Shown: positions 1-11,263 of the stretch, piece by piece
Position numbering within the stretch: the stretch's first letter is position 1
Layout of the letters: each line of letters opens with the position of its first letter
Assembly: GCA_034770075.1 (NCBI GenBank)
Contig: JAVJAP010000202.1
Location: forward strand, 558,001 to 622,000
Source: Aralia elata
Taxonomy: Eukaryota; Streptophyta; Magnoliopsida; Apiales; Araliaceae
Direction of reading: 5' to 3'
DNA: 64,000 nucleotides
Made by a program: the position numbers and the translations under genes
The notes under the pieces: generated by a model
Database searches by the model: none
Told to the model about the DNA's origin: nothing
What the model saw: the letters and a program-made list of their open reading frames with translations, nothing else

Positions 1-1710
1 TATCCTTGCTGAGAAGTTGAGGAATTTAAAGAAGGCCCTCATCTCTCTTAATGCGTCTAATGGGAATCTCATTTCTAATGTCAAAGCTCTTCATGGTCAG
101 CTCCATTCTATCTAAACCTCCCTTCATTGTGATCCTCATAATTCCTCCTTGAGAAGCCAAGAATCTTCTTGCTCGGCTTATTTATGGAGGGCTTTATCCT
201 TGGAGGAATCTCTGCTGCAGCAAAAATCTAGGGCCCTCTCTTACCTCGCGGATCTCTTCTTGGACTGCTAAGTTCCTCTCTTACTCTGGCAGATTACAGT
301 TGATTAAATCCGTGCTTATTTCTATTCAGTCTTTTTGGTCAGCTCATTTCATTCTACCCAAATCAGTTATTAGAACAATCCAATCTATTCTCACTAGATT
401 TCTTTGGAAGGGGCCTTCTCTTGGGAAACATGGGGCTAAAATCTCTTGGAAGGTAATTTCTTTGCCATATAGTGAAGGTGGCTTGGGGGTTAAGGACCTC
501 GAGGACTGGAACAAGGCTCTCATTATCCAGCACCTAACCAAGGTTATCCAATTTAAACCCTCTTCCCTCTGGGCTTCTTGGATCCAGGCCACAGTTCTTA
601 AACATAAAAATTTTTGGCATATCAATATTCCCACTGACTGCTCTTGGATATAGCGAAAAGTACTTAAACTCCGCCCCTGGCACATCGTTTTCTCTCATAT
701 CGACTTGGTCGGGGGAACCACTTTAGCCTCTGGTATGATCCTTGGCTGCATGGCCAATCCTTATCTCCAAATGATTTTCTGCTGTCTAACTCGGGGATCC
801 CAAAGTCTGCTCTCCTTTCTTCCATTATTTCCCACTCAAATTGGGTGCTTCCCCAGAGTAACCATCACGATGTTGTCTAGTTCCGTAGCCTTTTTACAAC
901 TACTCCATCTCCATCTGCAAATGATGATTCTATTACTTGGGATTCGGTTGATATCCGACTCTTAAAAGCAAACAAAATTTGGGACTCCATCCGTCACCGA
1001 GGTAGTGTTGTCTCTTGGGCCAATATCCTATGGCACAAGCATTATGTTCCTCGGTACTCTTTCTTTCTTTGGCTTGCATTGCATAAAAGATTCCTAACTA
1101 ATGATGCTTTCATGGCTTTCTCTAGTTGCACCCCGATGAGGTGTCCCTTGTGTTCTTCTGCCAACGAAACATTTAATCACCTTTTTTTTAATTGTCCCTA
1201 TTCTAATGCTGTGATTTCTAATGTCTTGGCAGTAGGAAACTGGCCCAACATTCCAATCGATTGGGATAATTTGATTACCTATATTCAGCAGTTCCAAGGA
1301 AGAAAAATGCATTCTGATATTTTGAAACTCATTCTAGGCACTTCCCTTTATAAAATTTGGGGATCCCGGAACACTATGCTCCATGAAGGGTCTACGCTGC
1401 CTCCTCATGCTTTAACTAAGGAGATCATCAATTTGATTAAAGCTCGACTTTCAAGCTCTACAAAGTTTCAGCAGGCTGTTCACAAATGTCATACATTTCA
1501 TAACTGGCTGTAAAATGTTGTAATTGGTTGTTAGTGGTTGTAACTCGTGGTTTGGTTGCTTTTATGCTTTGGTTCTATTAACTTTGTTGAATACTTTTTA
1601 TATGTTTCTCAGGAGGCCTGTCTCATGATGACTTTCTTTCTCTGGGGTATGCACCTTTGCCTTTGTATTTTTGTTCTTTTAATATACAAACAAATTTAGC
1701 AAAAAAAAAA
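1..1710 (+). mobile_element. LINE-a: L1-clade LINE fragment with large internal deletion
   Basis: The first ~236 bases match the linker between endonuclease and reverse transcriptase of the other LINEs here (compare LINE-2 near 33600-33800). At about 237 the sequence jumps to the region after the RT, so the whole RT domain is missing. The remainder runs through the zf-RVT domain and 3' UTR to a tail ending TTTAGC plus poly(A) at 1691-1710. The same tail motif ends every LINE in the window. The 5' end lies outside the window. Confidence 0.88.
237..1513 (+). pseudogene. LINE-a ORF2 C-terminal remnant (post-RT region and zf-RVT)
   Basis: This is the decayed C-terminal third of a LINE ORF2. In L1-clade elements ORF2 encodes the endonuclease/reverse transcriptase that inserts copies by target-primed reverse transcription. 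Visible here are the segment after the RT (SYSGRLQLIKS, FLWKGPSL, GGLGVKDLEDWNKAL) and a clear zf-RVT zinc knuckle with pattern CPLC..SANETFNHLFFNCPYS near 1140-1205. A stop at about 651-653 and a frameshift between ~650 and ~1000 break the frame. The final stretch ends HNWL at a stop at 1511-1513, as in the sibling copies. The protein cannot be functional because the RT palm is deleted. Family recognition is sure, the exact breakpoints less so. Confidence 0.85.
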
Positions 1711-4035
1711 AACTCGAAATATTTTGCAAATGTTATCAAAAGTAGATGGAATCACAACAAAATCTTGGCTATCAATAATAGCAATGGTGATTTGGTGGAG
1801 GACCAATCTTCTATTCGGCAAGTGGTTGTGGATTATTTCCAGGATCTTCTTGGCTCGTCGGCCATTGACTATCCTGGTCATGGGGATCTTTCTGCTTATA
1901 TCACAAAGCACATCAGCCCTTTGCATGCCTCGGTTTTGGAAGCCCCTATTCTTGATGCTGAAATTTTGACTATGCTCAAATCAATGAAGAAAAACAAAAG
2001 TCCAGGTCCTGATGGTTTCAATGTGAACTTTTTCCTCCACTGTTGGGACATTATTGGAGTTGATTTCTGTGCTGCCGTCCACTACTTCTTCAATACCTGT
2101 CATCTCCCCAGCAGGATTAATGCTACTGCCATCGCGCTTATTCCAAAGACGGAAAACCCAACTTCCATGTCTGACTTTAGACCTATTTCCTGCTGCAACA
2201 CTATTTACAAATGCATCTTTAAGCTTCTTACAAACAGACTCAAGATGGTTCTCCCATCTCTTATTGACAGAGCCCAATCTGCCTTTATTTCTGGCCGAAG
2301 TATCACGGATAATATTCTTCTTGCCCAAGAGCTTTTGCGAAATTATCACAGAAACTCTGGGTCTGCTAGATGTGCTCTTAAAATTGATATAAGGAAGGCC
2401 TTTGACACGGTTAACTGGGATTTCCTCTTTGACTTGCTGGGGCTTCTCAAATTCCCATCTAGATTTGTTAATTGGATCCGTGCTTGTATTACTACTGCTA
2501 TGTTTTCAGTTAAGATTAATGGGTCTTTTGCTGGCTACTTCAAGGGTGCTCGAGGGTTAAGGCAGGGGGATCCTCTTTCCCCCTACTTGTTTGTACTGAC
2601 CATGGAAGCTTTATCCTTAATTCTTCATAAAGAAACTCTCCACTCTGACTTTAAATTCCATTGGAGAGCCAAGGACTGCAACCTCTCCCACCTATGTTTC
2701 GCTGATGATCTTTTGATTTTCTGTCATGGTAATTTGCCCTCTGTTTCTATTGTCCACTCTTGCATTCAGTCTTTCTCATTGTTCTCGGGCCTTATCCCTA
2801 ATGCTCACAAGAGTCAGTGTTTCTTCTCGAACGTGGGTGTTTCTATTCAGTCTTTTTGGTCAGCTCATTTCCTTCTGCCCAAATCCGTTCTTAGATCAAT
2901 CCAATTTATTCTTACTAGATTTCTTTGGAAAGGGCCTTCCCTTCAGAAACACGGGGCTAAAGTCTCTTGGAAGGTTATTTCTCTGCCTTATAATGAAGGT
3001 GGTCTAGGTGTTAAAGACCTCGAGGACTGGAACAAGGCCCTCATTATCCAGCACTTAACCAAGGTTATCCAGCACAAACCATCTTCCCCGTGGGCTTCAT
3101 GGATCCAAGCCTCAGTTCTCAAACAAAATAATTTTTGGCATATTAAAATCCCTTCTAATTGCTCTTGGATTTGGCATAAAGTTCTTAAATTACGTACCCT
3201 AGCGCAACAATTTCTCTCTTATCGTGTAGGCAGGGGGAACCACTTTAGCCTCTGGTTTGACCCTTGGCTGAATGGCCACCCTTTATCTCCAAATGCTTAC
3301 TTGCTGTCTAACTCGAGGATCCCAAAAGTTGCTCTTCTCTCTAGCATCATTTCCCACTCAAATTGGGTGCTTCCCCAGAGTAACCATCACGATGTTGTCC
3401 AGTTTCGGAGCCTGTTCATTTCTGCTCCTCCTCCATCTGCAAATGATGACTCTATCACTTGGGACTCTGTGGATATCCGGCTATTAAAAGCTAACAAAAT
3501 TTGGGACTCTATTTGACACCGAGGTAGTGTTGTCTCTTGGGCCAATATCCTCTGGCACAAGCATTATATTCCTCGGTACTCTTTCTTTCTTTGGCTTGCA
3601 TTACATAATAGATTCCCTACTAATGATGCATTCATTTCTTACTCTACTTATTCTTTGTTGAGGTGTCCCTTATGTACTTCTGCCAACGAAACATTTAGCC
3701 ACCTCTTTTTTACTTGTCCTTATTCTAGTGGTGTGATTTCTAATGTCTTGGCGGTTGGAAACTGGCACAATATTCCAACTGACTGGGATAATTTGATAGC
3801 GTTTATTCAGCAGTTTCAAGGGCGGAAAATGCATTTGGAAATTTTAAAACTCATTCTTGCCACCTCCCTTTACAAAATTTGAGGATCTCGAAATTCTATG
3901 CTCCATGATGGGTCTATGTTGCCCCCTCATGCCTTGACTAAGGAAATCATCAACTTGATTAAAGCTCAACTCTCAAGTTCTACGAAATTTCAACATGCTG
4001 TTTAAAAATGTCATACATATCATAATTGGTTGTAA
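1711..4035 (+). pseudogene. LINE-b ORF2 remnant (reverse transcriptase to zf-RVT)
   Basis: This covers most of an L1-clade reverse transcriptase plus the C-terminal region. RT landmarks read in order: KKNKSPGPDGFNVNFF (fingers), IALIPKTENP, DFRPISCCN, QSAFISGRSITDNILLAQE, LKIDIRKAFDTVNW (catalytic Asp of motif A), GLRQGDPLSPYLF (motif B) and LCFADDLLIF (catalytic Asp pair, about 2695-2725). The endonuclease and ORF1 are absent through 5' truncation. An in-frame deletion near 2838 removes part of the thumb/post-RT region. A TGA after WDSI near 3514-3516 and further stops (e.g. near 3882) interrupt the last third, which still shows the zinc knuckle CPLC..SANETFSHLFFTCPYS. The open frame upstream of 1711 is chance read-through of LINE-a's 3' UTR. 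Confidence 0.87.
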
Positions 4036-4212
4036 TTTATTGCTTTTATGCTTTGATTCTATTTCCTTTGTTGAATAGTTTTCTTTGTTTGTTCCTCATG
4101 GGGCCTGTCTCATGATGACTTTCTTTCTCTGGGGTATGCCCCTTTGCCATTGTATTTATGGTTTTTTTTATATACATCAACAAATTTAGCAAAAAAAAAA
4201 TAAAAAAAAAAT
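1711..4212 (+). mobile_element. LINE-b: 5'-truncated LINE directly after LINE-a
   Basis: Homology to LINE ORF2 starts at the codons for NSKYFANVIKS immediately after the poly(A) of LINE-a. No unique sequence lies between the two, and both are in the same orientation. It ends in TTTAGC plus an A-rich tail (about 4190-4212). An internal deletion near 2838 removes roughly 70 codons between FFSNV and SIQSFWSAHF. Compare LINE-2, which keeps this segment. Confidence 0.88.
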
Positions 4213-5030
4213 AAGCACCTACATACTTGCTTTAGTTTCTCCACACAAATGATTATGAGATTAATCACCCTCTTCCTAAGAGCAAGCAAAATATGTACTA
4301 ATCTATCCGGATTCACTAATTCCCTTTTAGTAATCCAACGATTAGGAACGATTTTAGTTTTAAGCTATCTAGAATTTAGATCTCATTAGCATGATCATCA
4401 TCATGATTCTAAAAGCATTGCTCAAAACTATGGGTTTATTGCTCAAAACTATGGGTTTATCACACTTAATATAACAACATCATGTAGATAATAAAAATGC
4501 CGTTAATAAATTAATTCTTTTATTAATAACCGAATAAGATTACAAAGTATATGCTTATCAAACATGATTGACTTGTGTGCATACTACTTTCAGATACGAT
4601 CTGCATACTCTTCTAACAAATCTTCTTCCAATGCGGTGTCAACATAGGGCAGCTCCTCTAGTTCATCTAGGGGTTCACGGTCTATGGGGTCCCCCTCCAG
4701 ATCCTCTTCCGGATCTTCTTCCGGTTCTTCTTCCGGATCTGACTCTGACTCATGCTCTTCCTCGGCTGGAATGTCTCGGATACCATGTGTAGGTCACGTG
4801 GTTCTTCCTCCACGATTCTGCTTGGTTTGCCTACTTCTGCCATTCCTACAACCACAGCCACAAAACAACAACTCTTTTAGTACCCTTAGAATGAAAACAT
4901 ACTTCTGCAACTCTACCGGCCCTTTATACTAGAAGCATCTTATAAACTCTACATGAGTCTTATATCCTTCTATTCCCTCTATCTCTACTAAGGTTATAGC
5001 CTGAAGGGTTCCCTCTCCTAAGGTTTATAA
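4213..5030. other. Non-coding stretch with an acidic-codon tract on the minus strand
   Basis: I see no complete gene. A 21-bp direct duplication (ATTGCTCAAAACTATGGGTTT) lies at about 4423-4463. Between roughly 4570 and 4780 the minus strand reads as a Glu/Asp/Pro-rich tract (EEEPEEDPEEDLEGD). Such tracts are common at the ends of gypsy ORFs, but there is no start codon or domain to support a gene. The serine-rich plus-strand frame here is its shadow. Confidence 0.35.
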
Positions 5031-5990
5031 TGTGACGCCCCCAAATCTCTACACTCCCCTGTAGCAGATCTGGTGCTCACGTGAAACTATACAACTATAA
5101 ATATTCAATAAAATATGACTTCTATCTATCCAAGGTTCACAGTATCCCATAACAGGTACTAGTTCCGGCCAGAACGTTGTCTGTGTTTGGATACCCTCAT
5201 TTGGATGTATAGATTCATATCTAACGAATACCTCTTTCATATTTATATTCCATATCTATCTGACATTCATAGTATTAACGATAAGATTATCCATAGAACT
5301 GAGGGGCGCATTCCGGTAAAGATGGCACCTTACCGGCGCTCATTAAGTGTAACCCCAGAGCTTATAGGACTTTTAATATCATTCAAATACCCTCATTCAG
5401 ATGTATAGTTCGTATAGATACTGTATTTACCTAGTAAAATTATGCTAAAAAAATAAAGATCAGAGTATAACGCAATCGATGAAATAAAGGATCATAATAT
5501 ATTACATATCATTTGTTTCGATTACATTGTTCTCAGTACTAAGTTATTACAACAAAAGCCTTTAAAAGACTTAAAGTATTTCAAAACAGAAATTTAAACT
5601 AATAAACATGGCTTTTCCCCTTATCAGTCCCAGACGTGCCGGGATTATCATTTCCAACTGCAAAAGAAGATATGCGCAAGAATGAGCTACAAATGCTCAG
5701 CAAGTTCATTTAAAAATGTAAACACATTGTGTTTGATTTGAAAGATGTCAGATGATGTATAACTGATAACTGAGGGTTCTGTACTCGAACCATATATTTC
5801 AATTTGTTCTGTCAGTCTTCAATGACTTAGAGCCTTTTTGAGTTCGAATATCTGGTAGGGGATCAACCTAACCAATATCCTAGGAGTATGCATATCATCC
5901 TACCATTTTGGTCAATTCATTTAATTGACAATTTAAACCTTATTTGAAGGTTTGTCGGACCACCTTCCATCCACGGTGTCCCTTTTACTC
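5031..5990 (-). mobile_element. LTR-like terminus W (minus strand)
   Basis: Starting at 5031 the plus strand reads TGTGACGCCCCC, so the minus strand ends GGGGGCGTCACA, a typical plant gypsy LTR 3' end. Near 5680-5705 is the phrase ATGCTCAGCAAGTTC, which recurs in LTR Y (about 9363-9375) and LTR Z (about 51690-51705). No primer-binding site follows on the low-coordinate side. The upper limit is uncertain and 5990 is only where recognisable LTR-like sequence fades. Confidence 0.45.
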
Positions 5991-6359
5991 AGTATAGATG
6001 TCGTACCAAAACAATTTGGTTTGACACAATAAATTTAAGCTCAAAAAATCAATAAATGATTCATTTCTTAAGTTATGCTGAACAAATAGCAATAACTTCA
6101 TAATAATTGATAGCAAGACATAAAAGAATTGCTTAAAGGTAACAAGGTTCGGAGACTTGCCTTAGCGTAGTTTCGTTAAAATTTAAGACAGTTGGTCAAC
6201 GTACGTAGTCTACGTATACCAATAATAAGCGTTAACACGTATATAAACATGTATTACGTTAATCTAGACAAGTTTCATTAAGGTTCGACGTTGATTCGGT
6301 ATCTCGGTCGCGTCCTTAATGGTTAAACACATAGATCGTTCGATAAAACTTCATTTGGA

Positions 6360-7130
6360 AGCTTAATTATTAGTCTAAATAATTTATTTATTATTTATAA
6401 CACTTTTAGAAGCTTAATATTATTTTTAAATAATTTTTATAAGCTTGGAAGTATTTTTAAATAATTTTACAAACTTAGGAATATTTTTAAATGATTTAAT
6501 TATCATTTAGAATATTTTTAAAACATTTAATATATTATTTAAATGATTTATTTATCATTTAGAATATTTTTAAATATTTAAAATATTATTTAAATGATCT
6601 ATTTTATCATTAATAATATTTTTAGAATTTATTTTATTATTATAATAATTTAATTATTACTTATAATAATTTTTAAGAATTATTTAATATTTAAATGATT
6701 TAATTATCATTTATAATATTTTTAAATACTTAATATATTATTTAAATGATTTATTTATCATTAATAATATTTAAATATTTAATATTTTATTTAATTATTA
6801 TATATAATAATTTTATTTACTTTAATATCATTTTTAAATAATTAATATAATTATTAAATGATTAATATCATTTTTAAATAATTAATATAATTATTAAATG
6901 ATTTATTATCATTTTTAAATAATTAATATAATTATTAAATGATTTATTATAATTATTATTATTATTTAATTAAATTAAATAATAATTCAGAAATATATAA
7001 AAATATAAAAAAATAAATTTTTATAATTAAAAATGAATTTTTGAATATAATTATTAATTATTTATAATTATTTAATATTTATTTATTATTTTATAATTTA
7101 TTTAATTAATTTTTATTCATTTTTTTATTT
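6360..7130. repeat. AT-rich low-complexity tract with short tandem repeats
   Basis: This is almost pure A/T and built of variants of TTTAAATAATT and ATCATTTAGAATATTTTTAAA. About 6826-6950 holds three near-identical ~38-bp units containing TAATATAATTATTAAATGAT. No coding potential is visible. It probably belongs to the interior of a decayed LTR element, but that is inference. Confidence 0.7.
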
Positions 7131-7135
7131 AAAAA

Positions 7136-7222
7136 TCCGTCGCTAAAGGGCTTTAGCGACGGTCTGCATACGTTTAAAGGTTTCTGGGTTTGGCTATGCA
7201 TTTCGTCGCTAAAGGTGTTCTT
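7136..7222. repeat. TAGCGACGG hairpin remnant
   Basis: CCGTCGCTAAAG at about 7137 is followed directly by its inverse CTTTAGCGACGG, forming a tight hairpin. A further CGTCGCTAAAGG lies at about 7203-7214. The same core forms the inner arms of the foldback MITE at 62038-62296, so this is probably a deleted relative. Confidence 0.5.
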
Positions 7223-7418
7223 CATGAAGAACACTTGGTCAATGTCCAACAGTGACTTTTGACCTCAAATTTCTCTTAGCTGGGTTGTTGTTTGATCTTG
7301 ATTTTTGTTTGTTGTTACAGCCAACATGGCAGTGTATAACGACATGTTAAATTTCATCTCAAATTATATCATATCATGCTCTAAAAATCATGGTCAAACT
7401 ACCTGGTTCGTAACTGTT

Positions 7419-7960
7419 CTTGAGTTTCTGGGTAACCCAGAAACTTAGTCAGTCATAACGGTCAACGTGGTTTGACCATTAATAACTTTGATTCTGTGTT
7501 TGCTAAATGTGTTTTGATGCTTCAAGATTGTAGTTTACATATCAAATAACATGTTTAAATCAAGAAACAACATATTAAATATCGTCCAGGCATGATCTGG
7601 GCGCTTTGAAAAATTGTCAAAACACTGTTAGAGTGTTCTTCAAGTTTCTGGGTAACCCAGAAACAGGTTTTCATGGTCGGTCAATGGGTTTTGACCATTA
7701 ATAACTTTCATTCTAGAGATAATTTAACCATTCTACAAATTGGATCTTAAAGCTAACATGACATACTACAGATTCATGCTTTAAAACACATCAAACAAAC
7801 ATTTTTAGCCGATCAAAAGCTCTGACAAAATAGCTTGTCAGACTGTTCTTGACTGCCAAGAACAGTTTGGGTTTTTGATCAAATTCGACCCTTTAAACGT
7901 TATGGTTACTTGTTTAACCAACCCAGATCATCATATAACATGTTTATACATAATCCTAAA
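7419..7960. repeat. Diverged ~215-bp tandem repeats with an internal hairpin
   Basis: Units start with GTTCTTGAGTTTCTGGG (about 7419), GTTCTTCAAGTTTCTGGG (about 7632) and GTTCTTGACTGCC (about 7848). The first two contain the near-palindrome TTTCTGGGTAACCCAGAAAC followed by a GTTTGACCATTAATAACTTT box. The third copy is more diverged. The array is non-coding and probably part of the same decayed minus-strand LTR element. Confidence 0.6.
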
Positions 7961-8379
7961 CATCTAAAACACAAAATTTTTGCAGGCTTGAAGATCAAAC
8001 TTAAAATTAGGGTTTATGCACCTTTTTTTTCAAATTTTTGATTCTGGCTTTTGATTCTGACCTTTGGCTTGCAGAGGCTTGTTTAGGCTTTGATTATAAG
8101 TGTTTAGGTTTTGTAAATTCGTAGGTTAAATGACCAGCATGATGTTCTATTTATAACAACTTAGAATTTAGGGTTTTTAGGTCATTTCTCACATTCTTGC
8201 CTCCACAAATATCTAACCACTTAACTTGTGCTGCTTGTGATCTGGTCTAAATCACCTACTTGAGCTAGATATTTATAAATATCTGATTTGTGTTATTATC
8301 CTATTTTTAATGGTTTAAACTTTTATTTTTAATTTATTTACTTACTAATTAAACTTAGATTTTTACTAATCATGTTTAT

Positions 8380-9011
8380 GATATTAATTTAGGTTTAGTA
8401 ATACCTTAATTAGGGTTATATTAATCAAGGTTTTACATTTCATAAATTAGGGTTTAGATAACCCAATTAGAATTAGGGTTTCATAATTAGGGTTTAGGGT
8501 TTATAATTCTATAATTAGGGTTTTAATCCTTCGTTTAGGGTTTAATTTAATCTTAATGATTCATAATTAATATTATGATTCATTATTTAGAATTTAATTA
8601 TATCAATTAAGATTCTAGTATTGCAATTAGGGTTTTAATTGATCAATTCGGACAACTATTTCCAATTAGGGTTTTCAAATTAGGGTTTCTCTTTCAGTTT
8701 ATCATTTTAAACCCTAATTAACTTATTTTAGAATTTTATTAGTTAATATAATATTATATTAACTACGAAGCACGACAAAGAACTTCGTCATTTCCAAGCA
8801 CGACACAACAGCTTACAAAAATAATTTGCCGAGACGCTTCTCGATGAATTCGCCAGAAGCACGACACAGCTGCTTGGCGAAATTTTTTTATTTGACCTAA
8901 TTCTTAAATAAAATACACAATCACATAATACAAAGTCAGAACATGAAATTTCATTTATTAAACACATAATTTACATATACAGATCTTATTAGGGTTCGGA
9001 ATATTACATAT
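8380..9011. other. Non-coding, AT-rich, with scattered AATTAGGGTTT motifs
   Basis: Between 8400 and 8710 the word ATTAGGGTTT occurs about ten times at irregular spacing. It resembles the plant telomere unit but does not form an array. From 8766 to 8885 the word AGCACGACA occurs three times within an imperfect inverted context ending TTGGCGAAA. I see no gene. It lies on the internal side of the Y primer-binding site, where a polyprotein would be expected, and none is present. Confidence 0.5.
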
Positions 9012-9019
9012 AACCTATA

Positions 9020-9031
9020 GCTCTGATACCA
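9020..9031 (-). other. Primer-binding site of element Y (initiator tRNA-Met)
   Basis: The minus strand reads TGGTATCAGAGC, complementary to the 3' end of initiator tRNA-Met, the usual primer of plant gypsy and copia elements. It sits 5 bases inside the LTR end at 9037. This fixes Y as a minus-strand element whose interior extends to lower coordinates. Confidence 0.75.
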
Positions 9032-9036
9032 ACCTA

Positions 9037-9723
9037 TGACGCCCCCAAAATTTAGGTACATATACCTCGAATTTGGTGCTTCACGTACTAAATTTACATA
9101 TCCAAAATACATACATCTTGTAGCGGAAATCTTAAAAGAATATTTATATTGATGTAACATAAACATTCCTGTCCCAAGTTTTGAACCATTACATAACCCA
9201 TCATAACATAACATTCTAGTCTTAATACATACCAAAAGTAACATCTTAATCGATACAAAACGGAATTATTCCACAACCTTTCCCTTGCCTTTATCCTTCC
9301 CCGAGCTACTGCCACGCTCAGTCTTAAGTGAAATGTTAGGGAAGCAAGAGTGAGCAACAAATTTGCTCAGCAAGCATAAATTACAAAAAGTGGCTAATCG
9401 GAGTAAGAGTCCATACTTAACAAGGGATAGTTGCGAATGAAATTTTAAATTCAATGATCTCACTTCAAATTTTAACACAATATAGAAATATAAGTCACTA
9501 CGGACTAAAGGATTCCTGCAGAATTCGAAGGGATTCAAGTTTTTCGAATGAAAGAAATGCTCAACGCTGACTAGCCATACCTTTACTAGAATTACCAGAA
9601 ATTCATCTGATAACCCACAAACAAGTACAATAGGTGATCAGCCTAAAGTACCCTGGTATTATGCATAAATCTTACTTTTGACTATTCGCGCGCGTGTCGG
9701 CTCCCCGACGTTTAAATATTTCC
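9037..9723 (-). mobile_element. 5' LTR of element Y, distal part (3' end of the LTR)
   Basis: The plus strand begins TGACGCCCCCAAAA at 9037, directly beyond a primer-binding site, so this is the 3' end of a 5' LTR read on the minus strand. It is cut at 9723 by element B, which is flanked by the duplicated target CCTAC. The LTR resumes at 22229 and ends at 23531, giving about 2.0 kb once B is removed. The small frames in this stretch are LTR sequence, not genes. Confidence 0.62.
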
Positions 9724-9728
9724 CCTAC
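9724..9728. repeat. Target-site duplication of element B, left copy (CCTAC)
   Basis: CCTAC here matches CCTAC at 22224-22228 exactly. The two copies sit just outside TGATACC (9729) and CATCA (22223). Five bases is the usual duplication length for LTR retrotransposons. Confidence 0.7.
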
Positions 9729-10137
9729 TGATACCAAATGATAGACTCCACGACACGCTTGCATGAGGTGGTCGTCGCCCGGATCGTTTCCAGCAAGTTA
9801 TAAAGGTGGAACTCTTTCGAATCCTTAATCCCTCGCCTGAATATAGACGATAAACCTTGGAATAGTCGATCAAGCAATTTTGAATGCGTGATGGATGGAA
9901 CACCAACAACACTTTGACCCTCGTTTAGATGGAAAACGATAATCTCCGTATGATTGTATGATGCGATAGAATAACGCTACACACAACTATGATCTGTTGT
10001 ATGATAAGTTGATAATTGAATCTCAAGAAGACTAAGAAAATAATCTAGGAATTCTTAAAGAACCAAAAGATGAGAAGAATCTCACAATAATTTCATTAAT
10101 CAAAAAGTGTACTCCTTTATTACATCAGCCATGTATT

Positions 10138-10146
10138 CTATTTATA
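10138..10146 (-). promoter_or_regulatory. TATA box in B 3' LTR
   Basis: The minus strand reads TATAAATAG within the conserved context TATTAGTATAAATAGAATACATGG. The same box is found in the LTRs of A and in the 5' LTR of C. Confidence 0.55.
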
Positions 10147-10366
10147 CTAATAGAATGAAACCCTAAAAACCCTAAATCCTAAAAGGAATAAAAATCCAAT
10201 TGGAAATCAAATTCTACCTAACTAATTAATATGGAAAACAAATCATATCTAATAAATATCCTAATTACAATAGAAATCTAAAAGATATGTAAATCCCTGA
10301 AATAAAAGAAAAAATCTACCAAAAACCGCGTGCCTCAAAAAACGTGTCAAGCAAATTCGCCTTTTC

Positions 10367-10535
10367 TTGTCGGGGCGAGAAAATTTGAACTAGAATCCTC
10401 GTCGGGGCGGGAATGGCCAGAGAGGTTCTCGCCGGGGCGAGAAAATTTGTACTGAAGTTCTCGCCGAGGCGAGAATGGACAGAGAGGTTCTCGCCGGGGC
10501 GAGAAAAATAGCCTTGGAAAGCTCGTCGGGGCGAG
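10367..10535 (-). repeat. GC-rich palindrome cassette of B type (3' LTR)
   Basis: About seven copies of TTCTCGCCGGGGCGAGAA or close variants are spaced by AT-rich linkers. Each is a near-perfect hairpin with arms TTCTCGCC/GGCGAGAA. The cassette occupies the LTR position where A and C carry a different GC palindrome. Confidence 0.85.
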
Positions 10536-10920
10536 ATCCCTGTTTTTCATCCCGAATAATTTTCTCCGCTTCCTTCGCTCCGAGCAATCTAAACTCATCA
10601 TGCTTGAACATCCACCATATATGAACTCTAATCCCTTCATGAATTAAAATTTAACTTTGTCGATGATTAGACGATACAAACGAACATGACGAACACTATC
10701 TCGAACGCTTGACTTGCATTGATTTGGTCTTACTACATAGATTGTATATAGCAATCCCAAATCACATGAATGACTCTCTCCTCGATGTTCATATGAATTG
10801 AGCTCCAATGTAAACATCCTTGAGTAGATTCTAGCCCAATTACTTGAATGCATTTGTTGAACCCTCGAAGTTTGAGTAGAGTCGATGACGCTTGATGCGA
10901 GCCTGGTTAGGATCTCATCA

Positions 10921-10974
10921 TTCCCCTCCTCTTGAAAAGGATTTGTCCTCAAATCTGACATCCCCTCCTCTTGA
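10921..10974 (-). other. Duplicated polypurine tract upstream of B 3' LTR
   Basis: The minus strand reads CAAGAGGAGGGGAA directly before the LTR (10921-10934), and a second near copy lies at 10961-10974. Polypurine tracts prime plus-strand DNA synthesis. In A and C the same stretch reads as SDLRTNPFQEEGND-like codons, a phrase common just before the 3' LTR of plant gypsy elements. Confidence 0.75.
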
Positions 10975-11011
10975 AAAGGATTTACCCACAAATCTGATCC
11001 TACATAAAAAC

Positions 11012-11263
11012 AAATTAAGTTAGTAGAAACCACAACAAGTGGCGCAGTGGTGCAAGCTGCCCTGGGAACGAACCGTAAATCCGGACGACTCAGGATCGAC
11101 TCCCACTAGCAACATTTGGAGGGACATTAATAATGCTCCGTTGTGGCCACGGGCCCCTTAAGCGCAAGCTGAGAAGCAGACCGCCTGGGCTCGGGCTGGG
11201 GAGATTAGTCGGGTTACGACCCGGAAACTCCACATTATCAAAAAAAAAAAATTAAGTTAGTAG
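11012..11263 (+). mobile_element. tRNA-derived SINE (family S1) with 15-bp target duplications
   Basis: The SINE body is 11027-11248. A box-A-like stretch GTGGCGCAGTGGTGCAAG and a box-B-like GGATCGACTCC lie near the 5' end, as in RNA polymerase III promoters of tRNA genes. It ends in poly(A). The target AAATTAAGTTAGTAG is duplicated exactly at 11012-11026 and 11249-11263. It sits in the 3' interior of element B. Related copies are at 46810-46932, 50732-50942 and 54525-54737. Confidence 0.9.

Larger units (their letters stand above)
9739..10920 (-). repeat. 3' LTR of element B
   Basis: Minus-strand ends are TGATGAGATCC (10920) and GAGTCTATCA (9739). It matches the upper copy at 21043-22223 with few visible differences and shares its outer parts with the LTRs of A and C. 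It contains the B-type GC palindrome cassette and a TATA box. The small minus-strand frames inside it are translations of the LTR. Confidence 0.88.

Noticed and set aside
1657..1710. Upstream 18 codons of the 619-residue frame as a LINE-b protein start
   Set aside because: They are chance read-through of LINE-a's 3' UTR and poly(A). LINE homology starts only at about 1711.
4684..4932. Serine-rich 82-residue plus-strand frame (GSSSGSSSGS)
   Set aside because: It is the opposite-strand shadow of a TCTTCC repeat and has no other coding signal.
8400..8710. Repeated AATTAGGGTTT resembling the plant telomere unit TTTAGGG
   Set aside because: Spacing is irregular and the unit is not tandem. It is AT-rich repeat DNA, not an interstitial telomere array.
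8951..9540. Several 90-97-residue minus-strand frames near LTR Y
   Set aside because: They lie in the LTR end and primer-site region, overlap one another and show no domain.
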